Origin: Caprimulgus europaeus
Lineage: Eukaryota > Chordata > Aves > Caprimulgiformes > Caprimulgidae
Assembly: GCA_907165065.1 (NCBI GenBank)
Contig: OU015528.1
Span: 20,288,015 to 20,352,014, forward strand
DNA: 64,000 bases
Reading direction: 5' to 3'
Under the pieces are notes generated by a model. It had not been told where the DNA came from and searched no databases. It worked only from the letters and a program-made list of their open reading frames with translations. Below are positions 53,061 to 64,000 of the stretch, one piece after another; position 1 is the first letter of the stretch, and every line of letters begins with the position of its first letter. The translations under genes were made by a program, and so were the position numbers.

Positions 53061-56000
53061 ATTCTAAAGGTGACACAGTGCACATCCCGCCAGAATTTTG
53101 GCCAAAATTGGTGCAACATCTCTGTGATTTATGACTGTCCAGCGATTTCCATGTGCATAACAGAGTAATAACTGTAAAGCGTCTAAGGGACTTTCTGGGG
53201 GTCCCTGATGTAGACTCCTGGCAGATGCTTGCAGTAGATCCTGATAAGATATTTTTTTGCCCTGTTGGAATCACTTTTCCTTGTTTTCAGGCAGGCAATT
53301 CACACAGATTAGTAGTTCATTTCTCTAGTGAAGGCTGCTGCTGGTCATTTGGAGAGTCCTTCACTAGCTGAAGAACCTGAAAAGGAAAAAAGGGCAGAAG
53401 GCATTCCAATTTGCAAGGGTAATGCTTCTCTCTTTACTTAGTACCCAATACTTGGAGAAAAGATACTGGAAATCTTGTCACTAAAGTTCCTAACCAGATC
53501 ACTTTTTCGTGGATAATTAAGAGTGAGTGGAGAGGGTGTTCTGAGGAAGAAAACGAGAATGAAATGGACTTCAAGGCAAAGGAGACCATGGGGGAAAATG
53601 TGGAGGAAGAGAAATGAGAAGGGTTCCTGGTGGGGTAGGTGTATATATATCTTTATACCCAGATGTGGGAATAAAGAAAGATAGGACATTCAGAAGCCCG
53701 GGTTAATGAGGTCACCTACAACCTCTTTTATCATAAAGTGTATCTGCCAGCTTTCAGAAGAAAAAAGGAAGGAATTATGTGCAAAGTTTTTGTTGTTATC
53801 ACAGAATTTATAAAGCCTAATCTTCTCCTTGCTTTGATGATGTAAAATATATCTCATAGCTTCTCCTAAATGCAATCTGTCTTACTTAGGTTAAAAACAT
53901 GCCCCTATTATTTTGCACTGATGGCAATGTAATTAGTAGGGAAATGTATCTCCCTCTTCTCCTCTTAGTTTCTGCAGGCCTTGAGTAAATATAGTAGTAT
54001 ACTATTTTCTTTATATATATATTTTATAAACAGTACCGTGCACCTACTTTATGAAAAATTGTCATGTAACATTATGTGAAAGATGCTTATCTTCAGACAA
54101 TCCAAATGAAGTCTTTGAACAAGGACTACCTTATGATATAAAAATTCTCACCTAGTTTATATAATTGGGTATGCAAACTCCATTTTAACAAGAATTGTCA
54201 TCTAATGGTGTTCATACCAGTTGCCGTGAGGATGAAATGGCAATCAGAGACATTGTTCATTCTATTCAGGCTTCTGAGTTGTCATGCAAATAAGTATGCA
54301 GATATAGTCTGAGGATGAGACAAATAACCTCAGTGATGAAATGAAACATGAAACTCTCATTTGAACCTTTTGGTGTTGCTTTTCTGGGAGCTTCATTGCC
54401 TAAACAACAGTATGCATATTATTACCATAAACAATTGTCATGGTTTTGTAGTGCTCTGCTAGGGAGTTTACTGTGACCTTATTGTGTCTTTATATTTAAA
54501 GACCTGAATAATAGTTTTATCTTCACTGCAGCCATTCTATAACTATGTATCTCAAAAAAAATTTCCAAACTTATTGTTTAGAATGTGGCAGTTAATATAG
54601 GTCTTTAAAGGAAATTCTATTATGGCTTCAGTTTGTGTACATTTTTATACACAGTGTACCTATACATGCATATAGAGATATAATGTATATCTATTATTTA
54701 AATACATACTTACATGTGTATACATGGAAGATTTTCAGAAAGGTTAGTTTTTTGTGTTTCTGTTCTTCCCATTCCTTTTCCAGGAAGACTTTAATCTCTT
54801 AAAACAATCTGAACTAAATTTTCATCTCTTGATGCACAAAAAAAGGAATACTTGTAAACTCCCTTTTTGTAGATGAGTGTAGCTAAGCAGATAATGAGGA
54901 GTGAAATCTGCAAATATTTATTTAAATGAAACATTGAATTTTCCATGGTGATATTCTAACTCATTTTGTGCTCAGTTTGCAAGAATATTCTAGGAAATTA
55001 ATTTACGGAGAGGCTGCTTAAAATATGTATTGTTACTGAATAGTTGATGATACTAATGAAAGTAATACTTGGAGTTCCAATATGCAATTATTGAAAATGA
55101 ACAATAAGCTATTAGTTCTGAGCTCTACTCTGCCCTGCAGAGAACAAAAAAGAAAATGTGACTTCGGCTTATATGCTAGCTGCAATACTTTACCTGTAAT
55201 CTCTTGCTCTTCTTTTTCACTTATAGTCACCCATAATCATCATCAAACACACAGTCTGTTCCTACAAACATTTTATGTATTTGTAACTTAAAGCATAGTC
55301 ACAATGGTCGTATAATATGATCAAACATGGACAGAAATATTTGTAGAACGTGAAATTTATGAAGCCAGACTTTTGGGACAAGACTTGTATTCACATAGAT
55401 GATAAAGTGCTTCAAACAAAAGACCTATTTCTGTTTGTTACTACAGATAAATAATAAAAGATCAAAATCAAATTCATCTTTACTGTGTCCTCTTATTCCA
55501 TACTTGTAGTAAACTGCTTACTACATTATTACCAAGTATATTTGCAGACAGAATTTGGCTAGCGTTAGTGGGTAAATAAATAGCATTATTACATTATGAA
55601 TCTTTAAACCAATCTCAGCTTTCTGTTCAGAGCTGTAGTATGTATGAGACTCATGCTGTTGATGCTTTCCTTCTGAACACCCAAACCCAGGCCTGTGGGT
55701 CTCAAATATATGCAGCAGAGAACCGTCAGCACCTCAGGTGCTCTGTAGCCTGCATTCCAGCCTGGTTGGGTCACAAATCAGCAAATACAAGAGGCTGTAC
55801 ACCAAGGGTTAGATCCTTATGTAAAGATCTGTGCTCAGAGGACTCCAGGAAGGAGGTAGGCTGCATAGGTACAAGGTATATTGTGGCCTCTTGCTTGCCT
55901 TGAGTGACTCAGTGAACCATTGCCTCTCACAGCTGAAAGGAAGATGCCTTTTCACAACTGTTAAAAAAGGAAGAACGGAAGCTATGTTCAGCAAATAAAT

Positions 56001-59000
56001 TATTAACTCTGAATTATTCCCTCAGCTCTATGGCAAAGTCATTGCTGCCCCAGTTTTCTGTCTTGCATATAAAGCATAAAATATCATGCCTGTCTCCAAA
56101 GCCTTTTCTGATAGAAATTGGTGAGATGGCTGAAGTCAGAATTGGGCCTTATGAGGTAGCATCTTTCACCAAAGAATATATAATTTTTCAGTTTTATTTT
56201 TTCAAGATCTTGTTCTATTCCTCTTGAATTGAAAGGGAGACTTACCAGTGACATAAAGGTGGGGAAGGATGGCTCTGCAGTTTTTCTGACATGGAAGGAT
56301 CTACTTAGATGTATACGTGAAGCAAAACATTCACACTAGGTATATACTTGTTACAGTGGTCTCAACAAAAACCTTTAGCCCTTTTAGCTCCTTTAGCTGC
56401 TTGCTTACTGGAGTTTGATACGACTCGGCAGCATGACTTTTCACAGAGGTCAAAGGTACAAGCAGAAACCCGTGAGACACCTACATGAACCCTTGCAGAG
56501 ATTTTACTGACTAATATGCTGTAATGCTGAGCCTTACTTACATAAATGAGTATTTTTATTGAACTAAGAGTAATTTTATAAAATAACCCAGATGTTTTCA
56601 GGATAAATTAAACTTCGTACTGTCTTGACTCATATCACTTGTCCCAGCTCATTCAGAGTAGAAATTTGTCAGGGCAAAAAGTACTTTGCTCTTTTATTAT
56701 ATATCTGTTCAACAGTAGACCTCATTATCTCTGTCTTGCAAATATGGAGAATGAAATAAGAAAGGAACATTATCTTCTGAAAATAGGACAGTAAAGTAGG
56801 GTCAGAAGTTAAGAGTTGTCTCGGTATCTTCTGAGTCCCAAATCAGTTTCCCTCTGCTAGACAGTATGTGTTTCCAAAGTGTCTGTTTGTATATCTGTAT
56901 CTGTACAGATATAACCCTGTATACCTGCCTCTCTGTGTAACTTTTTAGAAGGAAAACAGATGTTTTTCTAAATTAACATTACCAGATCTGAGGTGATATG
57001 TAGATTCAGTAATATTATATTATTGAGAACAGTATTAACACTTTTTGTTAGTGATTAGGACCAGAGAATAACGTAGATGTATGAAATATTTTGGAGGGAA
57101 AGCTGTTCGATTATAGACACCTAAAAATATATATCTGCCTGGAAAAATGCATTTTATATCAAACTTTTTAAGTGTAACAGGGGAAAACTTCATTAACAAA
57201 AAGTGTTGGCTGAAAATATAATCAAAATGTCAGTCTATTATGGTAGTTAGAAATTCATCCACTGTAGAAATTTACTGACATTTATTCATTCTGAGGAACA
57301 CAAGAATGTTAAGAAATTGCCAAGGAATAAGTCACAGAGTACATTTTTTTAAGTCAGCTTCGTAGTAAGATGTTCTGAATGGATGTTTTCCTATGTGAGA
57401 CTTAGCATTCGGTAATTATTAAAAGAAAAAGAACATTTTACTTTGAGAATTTCTTTCATGATTCTATGAACATAAAATATTAGTCTAGAATTGCAATTAA
57501 CTTCCAGTGACTATTTCTCTTCTCTAGTCACATAAATATTTAATGTAACTTAATAAAATAGTTAATGTAAATATAAAATTTCATTTTTCATTTATAAGAT
57601 TTATAAGGTTTTGAAAGTCTGCAATATGCTGATGATTAATTATTATCATGGTTCTGTTTGATTAGGAAAGCGTATATATGATGGTCTACCTGCAGGAGCA
57701 TCTTAAATCAGCTGATCAATGGATGCTCTGTGCAGAGACATATATTACACCACTCTGATCACTGATACTAGACCTGAGCAAAACAGTCATCTGTCAGACA
57801 GTCCTGGCTCTGAATGCTTCCTGAGCAATTCAGAAGGCAAAGGAAACAGTTCCGAACCTTCATTCCCCATACTGATGTCTTCCACTCCTGTGGCAAATGA
57901 GATGGAGGTACCAGCTACATCATGTGTTGAGGAGTGAGCCTGTTCCCTCCCTGCAGTTTGTGCAAGTCTGATCAGACACCATTCTTCTGGAGGCCAGGAG
58001 ATCGAAAATGACAGAGAAGCAAAAATTTCCCATTGACTGGAACTTCTTCAGTGAATCAGTATAGAGAACAACCAGTTTAAATGAGATGCCATAGATATGT
58101 AAGCTACTAAAAGTCAGTACATACCCGAATTTAGCCTTAATACTGATCCTCTTATGCCCTTCCTACTAGCTCACGTGGGCATCCCACAGCCTATGTAGAA
58201 AGTCATTCAACCTAAATACTACTCTCTATTACATGAGGTGCAAAGCAGGTTTGAACTTGGGTCTTGGCATATACATTATTAAATTCTCATGAAAAATGCC
58301 ACTGCATAGTCAAGTATCACTATACTTTTTTAAGATCCTTTTTTAAGCTTTTTGTGTACCCATTCTTCTGCTATTATCCTGTTTCTCGTTATCTGGATTT
58401 CACTGATTTGTTTCATCATTTCAAGCAAGTCAGAAGCAGAGCAAGATGAAAATTCATTCAAGGCTCAGTTTGCAGTTAGGGATTTATTGCAAGGATTTTG
58501 GATTTATCCAGCTTGACACTAAACACGTAAATGTCTCTAGCCCTATTTCTTTCTTGTAGTGTGACAAACAGAAATCCTCCTCCAAAATAAAAACTCTGAT
58601 ATTCAAGGTTGCTGCTATGTTTTCCCAGAGCTCTGCTCTGTGACTTTTTTGCCAGTGAAATCCTCTCTGTTTCTCTTCTTTGTGAGTTTAATATCTTTTG
58701 TAAGTGAAGAGCCTAAATGGATTTAGTTGCATCAATTAGTTCCCAGGTAGTGAATGCTTTCCTGAGCTGCTTCTGTATCCTCTCTGGGAATTAAGTTTCC
58801 AAAGTGGTTCACTGGAAATATGTGGCATGATCTTGATGTCAGCCAGGGCCTCTTCACTAGCTGTGGGTTAAATCCTACCTGAAAGTTTAGATTAAAGTTC
58901 TGAAATAAGCTAAAGAGTACAGTTGCATAATCTAGAAGAGATCTCTGATTTGCTAAGTTTTTTTATGCTAGTTTTCTTATTTGTAAAAAAAAAAATAATT

Positions 59001-61284
59001 TGGGGACCATTTCTCTTCTCAGATATTCTAGTCTGAACTGGCCCTAGAAGAATCAAATTGAGATCAATAAATGAGACAAGAATTGTCTCTTATTCTCCAG
59101 CTTTAATGTATTCCTGTTGGTGAGTATGTGACTTTGCAGGATCTTTTGATAGTGCTTTAGTATAGTTGAGATAAGTCCTTTGACTAATGATGGAGGGGGA
59201 CTCATTGGTTATGGATAGTGTTAGGGTGTATTTTCCTAATGCAGTTAGCAAAAGCAAGTTCAAACATGGTCTGAATAACCATTCTAGAAAGTATGTAGAT
59301 CAATACTTGATGAAACAGAGAAAATACTACCCCTGCATGTTGTGAACAGATCTGTAGAAGCTACTGGAAATGGAGCAGTACCTAGGAGATGTAGCTCTGT
59401 TATCTGTGTTTAGGGAATTCCAGTAAATGGCAGCAGTATCTCTTCCAAAGAGATCTGAGTGAGAATCAATTTTCCTACCCCCAAAGTATAGTTGCAATTT
59501 TTTTGGAAATGAAATAATATAATAAAACTATGGTCTTGCAGCAACTTATAATGCAATTTTTTTAGAGATTTGTAAGCTTTATCCTCCTTCCATTTCCTAC
59601 CAATGTTATATATACATGATTGAGTCATTGTTTGCATGTGGAAGACTCTGGTCATCAGTTCTTCTAACTTCTTCAAGTCAGGAGTTTGAATCTGAGTGCT
59701 CTTACAACCTGGAGCTGCTTCAGGTGTTAATTGCAAATTTTATCTATTCAATTAGAGCTTTTGAATCCTCTTTTTCCCTGAGTACTGTAACCAGGAACCT
59801 CTAAAGTCCGTCTCTAGTCACACTGTCCAAATGAGAGTTACTTAAAATGTGATGCTCCAACAGAAAAACTTGTCAAGTCATGATAGCCCAGATACTGCAG
59901 TCACACCTTGTCTTAAGCAGATCCCACATAAAGACTAGGTGAATTTCTCACTTGAGATACTTTTCATTGCAAAACTACAAAGCTTCAATCATGTTCTTTT
60001 CAACATTCATGCATTCTCCTATTCCACTTATGTGTACAGAGATGCATAGGGAATTTGTGTATTATTAATGCATGAAAGAACACTCCCCCTTCTGAGTCTA
60101 GGTTCCCTTTTCCTGAGGGTCAGCTTTGTAAGTTCCTTTTCCTTCCAAAGTCTTCTTTCACAGAGGCATCAATCTGCATTTGGAATTATGTAGGTTTGGA
60201 TGGAAATTGACAGACTGCAACCGAAATTTTACAGATGAGGTAATTCTAATTTTGAAAAAGGAAAAATAAGAGACAATAAAAAGGAAGAAAGTATAGAGCA
60301 GGTATAGGCTATGTAATAGTTATAGAGTGGCAATAGTCAATATATAGAGAGCTCAGATTACCAGTTTTGTACTATGTTTGTAGTGTCAGAAAGTTTTAAG
60401 ATGCCAACTAAGCGATAAAGTAATTTTGAAGTCATGTATTTCCTGGCAGCTAATGACTGAACACTGGATCTGAAACCCCATGAAAGGGCTTGTCATTTTA
60501 CTTCTCCTGTCATTAGCTGCCAAAAAGAAGTTAAAACTCTATTTTAAATCACAGATATCTAAAAATATAGAGCAAAATAACTACTTTTAAATATTTGTCC
60601 TTTATTACCAAATTAAAATTCTAATCTTCTGTTCAGAGCTCTGGTCTGCATCATTGCCTTTGTTTCTTATTGTATTACTCTGTGGAAGAAGTAGGCACCA
60701 TGCTCTGTCAGTGAAATTATCTGAACCAGTTTCCCCAAGGTTTTAATGCATCTGATTTACTGCATTTAGTGATCCTCTGTAAGAGCAAATGGATGAAGTG
60801 CTTTACAGTTTTAACTTATTTTCACTTCTCTCTGCCTTTAAAGATCTAATCCCTTTTTATCTAGGGAGACAGAGCAACAAACCAACCACAGTTCAGAAGA
60901 GATTTTTCCAGACAAATGAAATGTCTCAGAACTGTTTAAACTGAGACCTTAAATGAAGATGATTTTGTACTGTGAAGCAGAGGGACAAATCCCTAGCACA
61001 TGGAAATCAGCATAGTACTACTGACTTCATTCAAAATCAGTAGAACTCTTCTCATTTGTGTTAAATGAAGGTCTGACCCAAGGCTTTCTGTGGAGGAACG
61101 ATGGTCTCCCTGTGCATATTTAAATATTTAATTGTTTCTCTGTAGTGTTTTCTAATAAAGGTAGTAATTTTCTGAACACAATGTTTTCTAGTAGCAGCAG
61201 TATTAGTTAGCAAGTAAAATGGGCCAAGAACCAACCTGTGGTGGCAAGTTGCATATAGTTTTCTCCCTCATTCAGAGACCCCTC

Positions 61285-61824
61285 CTTCATTCAGTGTGGT
61301 GAGGCCACACCTCAAGTACTGTGTTCAGTTTTGGTCCCCTTGCTACAAGAAGGACATTGAGTTGCTGGAGCGTGTCCAGAGAAGGGCAATGAAGCTGGTG
61401 AAGGGCCTGGAGAACAAGCCTTATGAGGAGTGGCTGAGAGAACTGGGATTGTTTTGTCTGGAGAAGAGGAGGCTGAGCAGAGACCTTATTGCTCTCTACA
61501 ACTACCTGAAAGGAGGTTGTAGAGAGGTGGGTGTTGGTCTCTTCTCCCAAATAACAAGTGATAGGACAAGAGGGAATGGCCTTGAATTGTGCCAAGGGAG
61601 GTTTAGGTTGGATATTAGGAAAAAATTCTTCACTGAAAGGGTTGTCAAGTATTGTAACAAGCTGCCCAGGGAAGTGATTGAGTCACCATCCCTGGAGGTA
61701 TTTAAAGGATGTGTAGGTGTGGTACTTTGGGACATGCTTTAGTGGTGAACTTGTCCATGCTAGGTTTACAGTTGGACTAGATGATCGTAATGGTCTTTTC
61801 CAACCAAACTATTCTATGATTCAC
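61285..61824 (+). mobile_element. CR1 LINE fragment H (540 bases, well preserved)
   Basis: Plus-strand CR1 starting at the C-terminal part of the RT ORF (gtgaggccacacctcaagtactgtgttcagttttgg) and ending at the tail (ccaaccaaactattctatgatt). The coding part is open for 148 codons without a stop. The 3' region follows at about 61743-61824. It is closely related to the tail part of copy B (the shared [11 protein letters not shown] block), but lacks B's rearrangement. Confidence 0.95.
61296..61742 (+). pseudogene. CR1 reverse transcriptase C-terminal fragment, frame open (copy H)
   Basis: The open frame shows the ordered CR1 tail: [111 protein letters not shown]. There is no RT catalytic core because the element is 5'-truncated, so it cannot act on its own. 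The absence of stops reflects a relatively recent insertion, not selection on this copy. Confidence 0.88.
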
Positions 61825-62484
61825 GCATCCAACCTGTTGGGAATAGTTTCTTGCCTGGACTATTCCATTAATGCTGCTTGCACACTGTGTAGGACTGTCC
61901 TGGTTGGCACAGGTCAAAGCTGTTTCAGGGACCATGCTAAGAATTCAGTTCTATCAGTGGCTGCATACAAGAGCTTTTGTCAGTGACCTGTTTAAAAATT
62001 GCTTTTAGACATGGTCCCATTCATTGTTGTTAGGAATTCAATTTAATTGAGGAAGTGAATTTTTAGCTTTAAAATTGATACCTGTGCAAACTGGGTCCTG
62101 TTCTTTTCAGAACCGTTACGGAAGTTTGATGTCTCTTGCATCGAGCTGCTTTGAAGGCTGAGCTAGTTAAAGTTGTATTAAATTAATGTCTCTGGTAAAT
62201 AAGTTCTGTATTGTCTTCTGACAAAAGGTTTTTTTCTGGAAAATCAAGAAGATCCTACAGGCACTACACAAACTGTGTTTGTAAGACTTCTTAAGGTCTT
62301 TCTTGCTCACTATGTATCCCCACTATTATGTTAATAAAGGAGCACTTCAGTTAACACAGTAGTTAAAGGTCTGTGCAACAGTTCTTGATCTGTACACTGA
62401 AAACCAGCATGAGATATCAGATCAGGAAAAATAGTATGCCTTGCAATTATTTCTCCATTTCTATATGGCATGAATATCTGCAGT

Positions 62485-62518
62485 TATCTGTAAACACTGT
62501 TATATCTGTAAACACTGC
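62485..62518. repeat. Short tandem duplication, 18-bp period
   Basis: tatctgtaaacactg occurs at 62485-62499 and again at 62503-62517. A simple local duplication. Confidence 0.88.
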
Positions 62519-62584
62519 AGATTTTATATCAGGAGAAATGGCCAGCCACAACAAGCTTATGTATTTCAATCCAGAAAGCAGAAA

Positions 62585-62602
62585 AACAAACAAACAAACA
62601 AA
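62585..62602. repeat. (AAAC)n microsatellite
   Basis: About four uninterrupted aaac units between gaaa and tattg. Low complexity. Confidence 0.85.
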
Positions 62603-64000
62603 TATTGTCAGGTTATGCTATGTAGTAGTTGTTCTTCATGTTAAATGTTTCACAATTCTGTACAAGAGCCTGGATTTACCTGCTCAGGGAAGACTACTAA
62701 ACAAGTTGCTAGATTCTGTTTTTCTGAAAGAATTGCTTTTAGGTCATGGTGCTGTGATAAAATGTGCTGTCCTTCCTCAGGCATGAAAACAACTGCATAT
62801 AGGTAACTGCAATCCAACTCATGTGGTGGCAGGCCTGTCAGAAATTACTCCCTTTGATGCAAACCTTGAAGACAAAGATGAGTGTATTTTTGATTTTTTT
62901 TTTATGTTTACCAGTTTTATTTTGTTGTTGTTTTCCTTTTGCTGAATATATTTCAGTTGCTGGTAGTTTCATTATTAGCTGGCTAATACTGAAATTGTTG
63001 CTTCCATTAAGTCAGTATGGAGCTTGACTCCCACTGTTCTTTCAATTTCCATTAGCAACTATTTAATTGAAGCTCATCATACAATGTCTGTTACTCTGAC
63101 TGGGATGTGCTCAGTTTTTGAAGGAAAATTGCAGCTGTTGCATTTGGGCCATTTACATCTGTAGCAGAAGGTCACCTGCTAGTTATGAATGAAATGGTGA
63201 CACCTGAGGGCTTGTGATCTTTTATTTATTTGTTTCTGTAGAAAAATTCAGTTTAGTATGCCAAAAGCTACAGCTACAAATGATTTGGGCTCTTCTAACG
63301 TCTCGTACAGACTAGTCTCAAATTTAGATCCTGAGCACATAACCACCCTATACATTGATGTCATCAAAATATTTCCCAAGGTGCTGAATCTTCTATTTCT
63401 GCAGTAAAATTTCCAAAATAAATAAATTCTTGATAGTGGGGAGTAAATCAATTTTTCTCTTATCCTGGTACTCACCAGGAGTCATAATCTAGGGACCACT
63501 TTTACCTTTTCTGCACAGTCTGACCTGGCAATTATTTACTGTATGCTGAGCAGAGTGCGTTCTGCATACAGCGTAACCAAAAACGCTGGTCAGAGCACTC
63601 ACTGTGGATGCAGATTATATAAATTCAGTTCTTTTTCACCCTTCCCCTCACATTGAGAGCATTTGAATGCATCTTTTCCAAGAGTGATTTAACCATGAGA
63701 GTCTCTTTGGGTCTGCCTCTCAGATTTCTTTAATCTATTTCATTTGTACCACAAACCTTTTGTCTGAGACAGGAATACTTCTCTGACCTGTCTAAGATCT
63801 AAAACCTAGAGTCAATCACTTGTCTGACTGTTTTAAGAATTCATTCAAGGAGAAACATTTTCTACAGGACAAGGAAGGCATATATCCATACCTTTTCACT
63901 TAGGTGGGTAGAGATTTATCTGACCAGTGAGGGATTTGAATGCATCTCAGGTGAAAAGAATCTATTGGATTATTCAGTTATTGGATAAAGGGAGGAGAAT

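Larger units (their letters stand above)
43053..61284. other. Intergenic desert upstream of KCND2
   Basis: 18 kb of AT-rich sequence with no CR1 and no recognisable exon. It holds T15 (44469-44483), an A13 run near 46321, a palindromic TG/TA/CA microsatellite (52361-52459), an imperfect direct repeat (52998-53060) and old-repeat-like stretches near 48370-48495. Candidate conserved non-coding stretches lie near 52725-52860, 54200-54450 and 57610-57720. The longest frames (108 codons at 50411-50737 and 59410-59736, both minus) have no recognisable motif and are not called as genes. Confidence 0.65.
61825..64000. other. Intergenic segment without a recognised gene
   Basis: AT-rich sequence to the window end, with an 18-bp-period duplication at 62485-62518 and an (AAAC)n stretch at 62585-62602. 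The 137-codon frame at 62373-62786 has no recognised motif and spans these simple repeats, so it is not called a gene. Confidence 0.6.

Noticed and set aside
59410..59736. 108-codon minus-strand frame
   Set aside because: No domain or family recognised, no splice-site or codon-use support, and it lies in AT-rich intergenic DNA where such frames occur by chance.
62373..62786. 137-codon plus-strand frame
   Set aside because: It translates through a tandem duplication and an (AAAC)n microsatellite and shows no known motif.

Overview
The window is vertebrate nuclear DNA, most likely from a bird. It has very low coding density, AT-rich non-coding DNA, one GC-rich CpG island, and a repeat complement made almost entirely of CR1-type LINE fragments. 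Their 3' ends carry the characteristic gaatcacagaat / attctatgattc tails. CR1 also occurs in turtles and crocodilians, but its dominance and the form of these 3' ends point to a bird. The species cannot be told from the sequence.

The only conventional protein-coding sequence I can support is the first coding exon of KCND2 (A-type potassium channel Kv4.2) on the minus strand, 36991 down to 35877. It encodes residues 1-371 plus two bases of the codon for Gly372: N-terminal KChIP-binding segment, T1 domain with its zinc site, S1 to S5, and the pore helix up to the start of the selectivity filter. It ends at a clean GTAAGT splice donor. The gene runs right to left, so positions 1-35876 are the start of its first coding intron. 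The bases above 36991 are the 5' leader, then a CpG-island promoter region of about 2.1 kb (about 37300-39440). From about 39450 to 64000 lies upstream non-coding DNA without a recognisable gene. This fits the gene-poor surroundings known for KCND2 in vertebrates.

Layout: 236-2455, two CR1 copies back to back on the minus strand; 11075-12412, a long 3' CR1 fragment on plus; 15264-15345, a short CR1 3' end on plus; 19952-20820, CR1 on minus followed by a G-run and purine tract; 35877-36991, KCND2 exon; 37300-39440, CpG island; 40763-40908 and 42728-43052, CR1 fragments on minus; 61285-61824, a fairly fresh CR1 fragment on plus. The rest is unique-looking AT-rich sequence with homopolymers, microsatellites and some probable ancient amniote repeats.

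I found no evidence for an undescribed multi-gene system. The points most worth checking are a possible spliced 5' leader of KCND2, two leader uORFs, CR1 copies with internal rearrangements, cruciform and triplex-prone tracts, and three stretches that read like conserved non-coding enhancers. All coordinates of repeats and the CpG island were judged by eye.
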